Below are positions 61,063-64,000 of a stretch of 64,000 nt of DNA, piece by piece. Below the pieces are notes generated by a model that saw only the letters and a program-made list of their open reading frames with translations, was not told the origin of the DNA and did no database searches. The first letter of the stretch is position 1. The number at the start of each line of letters is the position of its first letter. This stretch comes from Salinibacterium sp. SWN248 (GTDB lineage Bacteria > Actinomycetota > Actinomycetes > Actinomycetales > Microbacteriaceae), in NCBI RefSeq assembly GCF_015864575.1, contig NZ_JADYWW010000002.1, forward strand, positions 372,001 through 436,000. The letters run 5' to 3'. The translations under genes and the position numbers were made by a program.

Positions 61063-62877
61063 TTGGCAACGATTAACACCGGCGACATCGCCGACGGAAC
61101 CGTTATTGACGGAATCCATTACCACCAGTTCGACATCGTTATTGTGGGCGCCGGTGGCGCTGGCATGCGAGCGGCTATCGAAGCCGGCCCGCACGCCAAG
61201 ACCGCTGTCATCTCCAAGCTCTACCCCACGCGTTCGCACACTGGTGCAGCGCAGGGTGGCATGGCTGCGGCCCTCGCCAACGTCGAAGAAGACAACTGGG
61301 AATGGCACACCTACGACACCGTCAAGGGTGGCGACTACCTCGTCGACCAAGATGCGGCAGAGATTCTCGCTAAAGAGGCCATCGACGCCGTTGTAGACCT
61401 TGAGAACATGGGTCTTCCGTTCAACCGCACCGAAGACGGCAAGATCGACCAGCGTCGCTTTGGTGGCCACACTCGCGAGCACGGCAAGGCTCCGGTTCGC
61501 CGCGCCTGCTACGCCGCTGACCGCACCGGTCACATGATCCTTCAGACGTTGTACCAAAACTGCGTCAAGCTCGGCATCAACTTCTTCAACGAGTTCTATG
61601 TTCTCGACCTGGTCATGACCGAGGTCGATGGCGTTGACGAACCGTCGGGCGTTGTTGCCTACGAGCTCGCTACCGGCGAGCTCCACGTGTTCCAGTCGAA
61701 GGCGATCATCTTCGCTACCGGTGGATTCGGCAAGATCTTCAAGACGACATCCAACGCTCACACCCTCACCGGTGATGGCGTCGGAATCATCTGGCGCAAG
61801 GGCCTTCCGTTGGAGGACATGGAGTTCTTCCAGTTCCACCCCACCGGGTTGGCTGGCCTCGGCATCCTGCTTTCCGAAGCTGCCCGTGGAGAGGGCGCGA
61901 TTCTGCGCAACTCCGAGGGCGAGCGCTTCATGGAGCGCTACACGCCGACGCTCAAGGACCTCGCGCCGCGTGACATCGTTGCGCGCTCGATGGCCACTGA
62001 GATTCGTGAAGGCCGTGGAGCTGGTCCCGACAAGGACTACCTGTTCCTCGACATCACTCACCTCGAGCCGGCCGTCATTGACGAGAAGCTGCCTGACATC
62101 ACCGAGTTCGCTCGCACCTACTTGGGCGTCGAGCCGTACACCGAGCCCGTTCCCGTGCTGCCGACCGCGCACTACGCGATGGGTGGTATTCCCACCAACG
62201 TTCAGGCCGAAGTACTGCGCAACAACACGGATGTCGTCAAGGGGCTCTACGCCGCTGGCGAGTGTGCGTGCGTTTCCGTTCACGGTTCTAACCGTTTGGG
62301 AACCAACTCGCTGCTCGACATCAACGTCTTCGGAAAGCGCGCCGGAAAGGCAGCCGTCGAGTACGTCAAGACTGCTGAATTCGTGCCGCTGCCCGAGAAC
62401 CCTGCCGGGGGCGTCAAGAACATCCTCGACATGGTTCGTGCCGGCGATGGCACCGAGCGTATTGCCGTCATCCGCAAGGAACTGCAGGTCTCGATGGACC
62501 GCAACGCGCAAATCTTCCGCACCGATGAAAGCCTCGAAGAGGTAACCAAGCTCATCCAGACGTTGCGCGCTCGCTACAAGAACATCCGCCTCGACGACAA
62601 GGGCAAGCGGTTCAACACCGACCTGCTCGAAGCCGTAGAGCTTGGTTTCCTGCTCGACCTCGCTGAAGTACTCGTGTTCTCAGCTCGGTCTCGCAAGGAA
62701 AGCCGTGGCGGCCACATGCGTGAGGACTACCCCAACCGTGACGACGAGAACTTCCTCGTACACACCATGGCGTACCTCACGGGCGACCCAGAATCAGAAG
62801 AGGCGGGTGACCACATCCGTCTCGACTGGAAGCCGGTAGTGATCACCAACTACCCGCCGATGGAAAGAAAGTACTAA
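61063..62877 (+). CDS. sdhA: Succinate dehydrogenase flavoprotein subunit
   Basis: A 604-residue FAD subunit that oxidises succinate to fumarate. Visible motifs: [17 protein letters not shown], the FAD-linking [40 protein letters not shown] and [12 protein letters not shown]. The TTG start at 61063 follows the sdhD stop directly, with GAGGCA upstream. The stop overlaps the sdhB start (TAATG). Confidence 0.97.
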   Translation: MATINTGDIADGTVIDGIHYHQFDIVIVGAGGAGMRAAIEAGPHAKTAVISKLYPTRSHTGAAQGGMAAALANVEEDNWEWHTYDTVKGGDYLVDQDAAEILAKEAIDAVVDLENMGLPFNRTEDGKIDQRRFGGHTREHGKAPVRRACYAADRTGHMILQTLYQNCVKLGINFFNEFYVLDLVMTEVDGVDEPSGVVAYELATGELHVFQSKAIIFATGGFGKIFKTTSNAHTLTGDGVGIIWRKGLPLEDMEFFQFHPTGLAGLGILLSEAARGEGAILRNSEGERFMERYTPTLKDLAPRDIVARSMATEIREGRGAGPDKDYLFLDITHLEPAVIDEKLPDITEFARTYLGVEPYTEPVPVLPTAHYAMGGIPTNVQAEVLRNNTDVVKGLYAAGECACVSVHGSNRLGTNSLLDINVFGKRAGKAAVEYVKTAEFVPLPENPAGGVKNILDMVRAGDGTERIAVIRKELQVSMDRNAQIFRTDESLEEVTKLIQTLRARYKNIRLDDKGKRFNTDLLEAVELGFLLDLAEVLVFSARSRKESRGGHMREDYPNRDDENFLVHTMAYLTGDPESEEAGDHIRLDWKPVVITNYPPMERKY

Positions 62878-63635
62878 TGAGCACTGCCGTCGCTGAAAAC
62901 AAGCCTGCCGCAGCAGAGGTCGTTCCGACCTTCACTGCGACGCTCATGATTCGTCGTTTCGATCCCGAGGTGGATGAAGAACCGCGCTGGGAAGACTTCG
63001 ACGTTGAGCTGTACGAGACCGACCGTATTCTCGATGCTCTTCACAAGATCAAGTGGGAGATGGATGGGTCGCTGACCTTCCGTCGCTCCTGCGCGCACGG
63101 TGTTTGTGGTTCGGATGCGATGCGCATCAACGGCCGCAACCGCCTGGCCTGCAAGACCCTGATCAAGGACCTCGACATTTCGAAGCCGATCTACGTGGAG
63201 GCCATCAAGGGTCTCCCCCTGGAGAAGGACTTGATCGTCGATATGGAGCCGTTCTTCGACTCGTTCAAAGAGGTCAACCCGTTCCTCATGGCCGGTCCCG
63301 TCAAGGGCGGCAAAGAGCGCAAGCAAAGCCCTGTGGAGCGCGCCCGCTTCGACGACACCACCAAGTGCATCCTGTGTGCTGCGTGCACGTCGAGCTGCCC
63401 CGTGTTCTGGACTGACGGTCAGTACTTCGGTCCTGCCGCCATCGTGAACGCGCACCGCTTCATCTTTGACTCGCGCGATGAGGGTGCTGGCGTTCGCCTC
63501 GACATCCTCAACGACAAAGAGGGCGTGTGGCGTTGCCGCACCACCTTCAACTGCACCGACGCGTGCCCCCGTGGCATCCAAGTCACTCAGGCAATCGCTG
63601 AAGTGAAGCAGGCCATCATCAAGGGCAAGCCGTAA
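62877..63635 (+). CDS. sdhB: Succinate dehydrogenase iron-sulfur subunit
   Basis: A 252-residue subunit with three clusters. The [2Fe-2S] site is Cys72, Cys77, Asp80 and Cys92, with Asp in place of the third Cys as in the E. coli protein. The other clusters use CILCAACTSSCP and CRTTFNCTDACPRG. It links the flavoprotein to the membrane subunits. A strong terminator follows. Confidence 0.97.
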   Translation: MSTAVAENKPAAAEVVPTFTATLMIRRFDPEVDEEPRWEDFDVELYETDRILDALHKIKWEMDGSLTFRRSCAHGVCGSDAMRINGRNRLACKTLIKDLDISKPIYVEAIKGLPLEKDLIVDMEPFFDSFKEVNPFLMAGPVKGGKERKQSPVERARFDDTTKCILCAACTSSCPVFWTDGQYFGPAAIVNAHRFIFDSRDEGAGVRLDILNDKEGVWRCRTTFNCTDACPRGIQVTQAIAEVKQAIIKGKP

Positions 63636-63658
63636 CCACGTTTTTCGCTTAAAACAAG

Positions 63659-63696
63659 ATCGCCCCTGGCGCTACCGAGGTAGCGCCAGGGGCGAT
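63659..63696 (+). terminator. Strong intrinsic terminator of sdhCDAB
   Basis: ATCGCCCCTGGCGCTAC, loop CGAG, GTAGCGCCAGGGGCGAT: a perfect 17-bp stem followed by TTGTTTGT. It is the clearest intrinsic terminator in the window. Confidence 0.9.
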
Positions 63697-63821
63697 TTGT
63701 TTGTGTGCGTCCGTCACCCACGGCGGACGCCCACTGTAGGCATTCGGGTTGCCTAATGAAAGAGACTGGTCTTCGCTCACATTATGACGAGAAGATTCGG
63801 CAATCACCCCCGAATTGGGGT

Positions 63822-64000
63822 TTAGCTCAGGAGGCGAACGTTGATGCCTTGGTTGTTGCCCGACGACAGTTGAAGCGGCTTGATGAGATCGTTGATGAGG
63901 CCATCGACCGTGCCGAGGAGGCCACCGAGCAGACCGCCGGTGCCGACGAGGCCACCCAAATAGCCGCGGTCAACGGTCTGAACCAAGTCGAGAGACGACA
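63822..64000 (-). CDS. C-terminal end of a Gly/Leu-rich protein (partial)
   Basis: The minus strand is open from the window edge to a TAA at 63824-63822, giving 59 residues. The sequence has GYLGGLVGTGGLLGGLLGTV followed by DGLINDLIKPL and ends GINVRLLS. The repeated Gly-Leu-Leu-Gly steps suggest a surface or low-complexity structural protein, but no family is recognised. It is convergent with sdhB. Codon use is like its neighbours. Confidence 0.5.
   Translation of the reverse strand, partial: SSLDLVQTVDRGYLGGLVGTGGLLGGLLGTVDGLINDLIKPLQLSSGNNQGINVRLLS

Noticed and set aside
60403-62511. A 702-codon open frame on the minus strand opposite sdhDA
   Set aside because: It is fully antisense to sdhD and sdhA, which have clear motifs. 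Long antisense frames are common in high-G+C coding DNA. Its translation has no recognisable motif.
1-64000. tRNA, rRNA, insertion sequences, prophage or attachment sites
   Set aside because: None was recognised on reading; no transposase, integrase or flanking direct repeats were seen, including around the 20-39 kb island.

Overview
The window is about 60% G+C and reads as the chromosome of a high-G+C Gram-positive actinobacterium, most likely of the Microbacteriaceae. The signs are codon use, strong AGGAG-type ribosome binding sites mixed with GTG and TTG starts, a CebR-type sugar operon, an LpdA-type quinone reductase, an sdhCDAB operon and BmpA/Nup nucleoside uptake genes. The family is inferred from gene content and was not checked by any search.

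Layout. (1) 1-6.4 kb: end of a possible PucR-like regulator, divergent from a zinc alcohol dehydrogenase and an APC permease, then an alpha/beta hydrolase, a small helical stress-type protein, a DUF4349 lipoprotein and a flavin (LLM) oxidoreductase. (2) 6.5-13.3 kb: a cellobiose-type operon with a LacI/CebR-like repressor, a 14-bp palindromic operator, a binding protein, two permeases and a GH3 beta-glucosidase; no ATPase gene is present. (3) 13.5-20 kb: glpD-glpK followed by an unusual membrane-bound alpha/beta hydrolase, with a divergent SorC/DeoR-type regulator. (4) 20-39.4 kb: a catabolic island. It holds a cytochrome P450 with its own ferredoxin and reductase, an SDR, an alcohol dehydrogenase, two close aldehyde dehydrogenase paralogues, an HtaA-domain protein, a MaoC hydratase, an enoyl-CoA hydratase, a fused double CaiB-type CoA transferase, an aldo/keto reductase, a DUF35 plus thiolase-fold pair, two MFS transporters and a GntR regulator. 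(5) 39.5-57 kb: an LpdA-type reductase, then nucleoside salvage genes: purine nucleoside phosphorylase, phosphosugar mutase, PTS IIA and IIB without IIC, adenosine deaminase, IclR regulator, a divergent SAHH-like protein, nucleoside hydrolase, an MFS exporter, thymidine phosphorylase, cytidine deaminase and a BmpA-type ABC importer. (6) 57-64 kb: mannose-1-phosphate guanylyltransferase, a GT4 glycosyltransferase, a MerR regulator, sdhCDAB with a strong terminator, and the C-terminal end of a Gly/Leu-rich protein.

How the parts work together. The most interesting region is 20-39 kb. A TTGTATACAA-like motif recurs in every main intergenic region of the island, four times as pairs 61-63 bp apart and once as a pair 20 bp apart. 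This suggests one regulon, probably run by the local GntR protein. The gene set suggests that the P450 hydroxylates a hydrophobic branched or isoprenoid-like substrate. The product would be oxidised to an acid, joined to CoA by transfer, hydrated, and cleaved by a DUF35/Ltp2-like aldolase or thiolase. The substrate cannot be read from the sequence. A second point of interest is the divergent pair at 46.2-48.4 kb, where a SAHH-like enzyme lacking several canonical active-site residues shares a symmetric operator with a nucleoside hydrolase.
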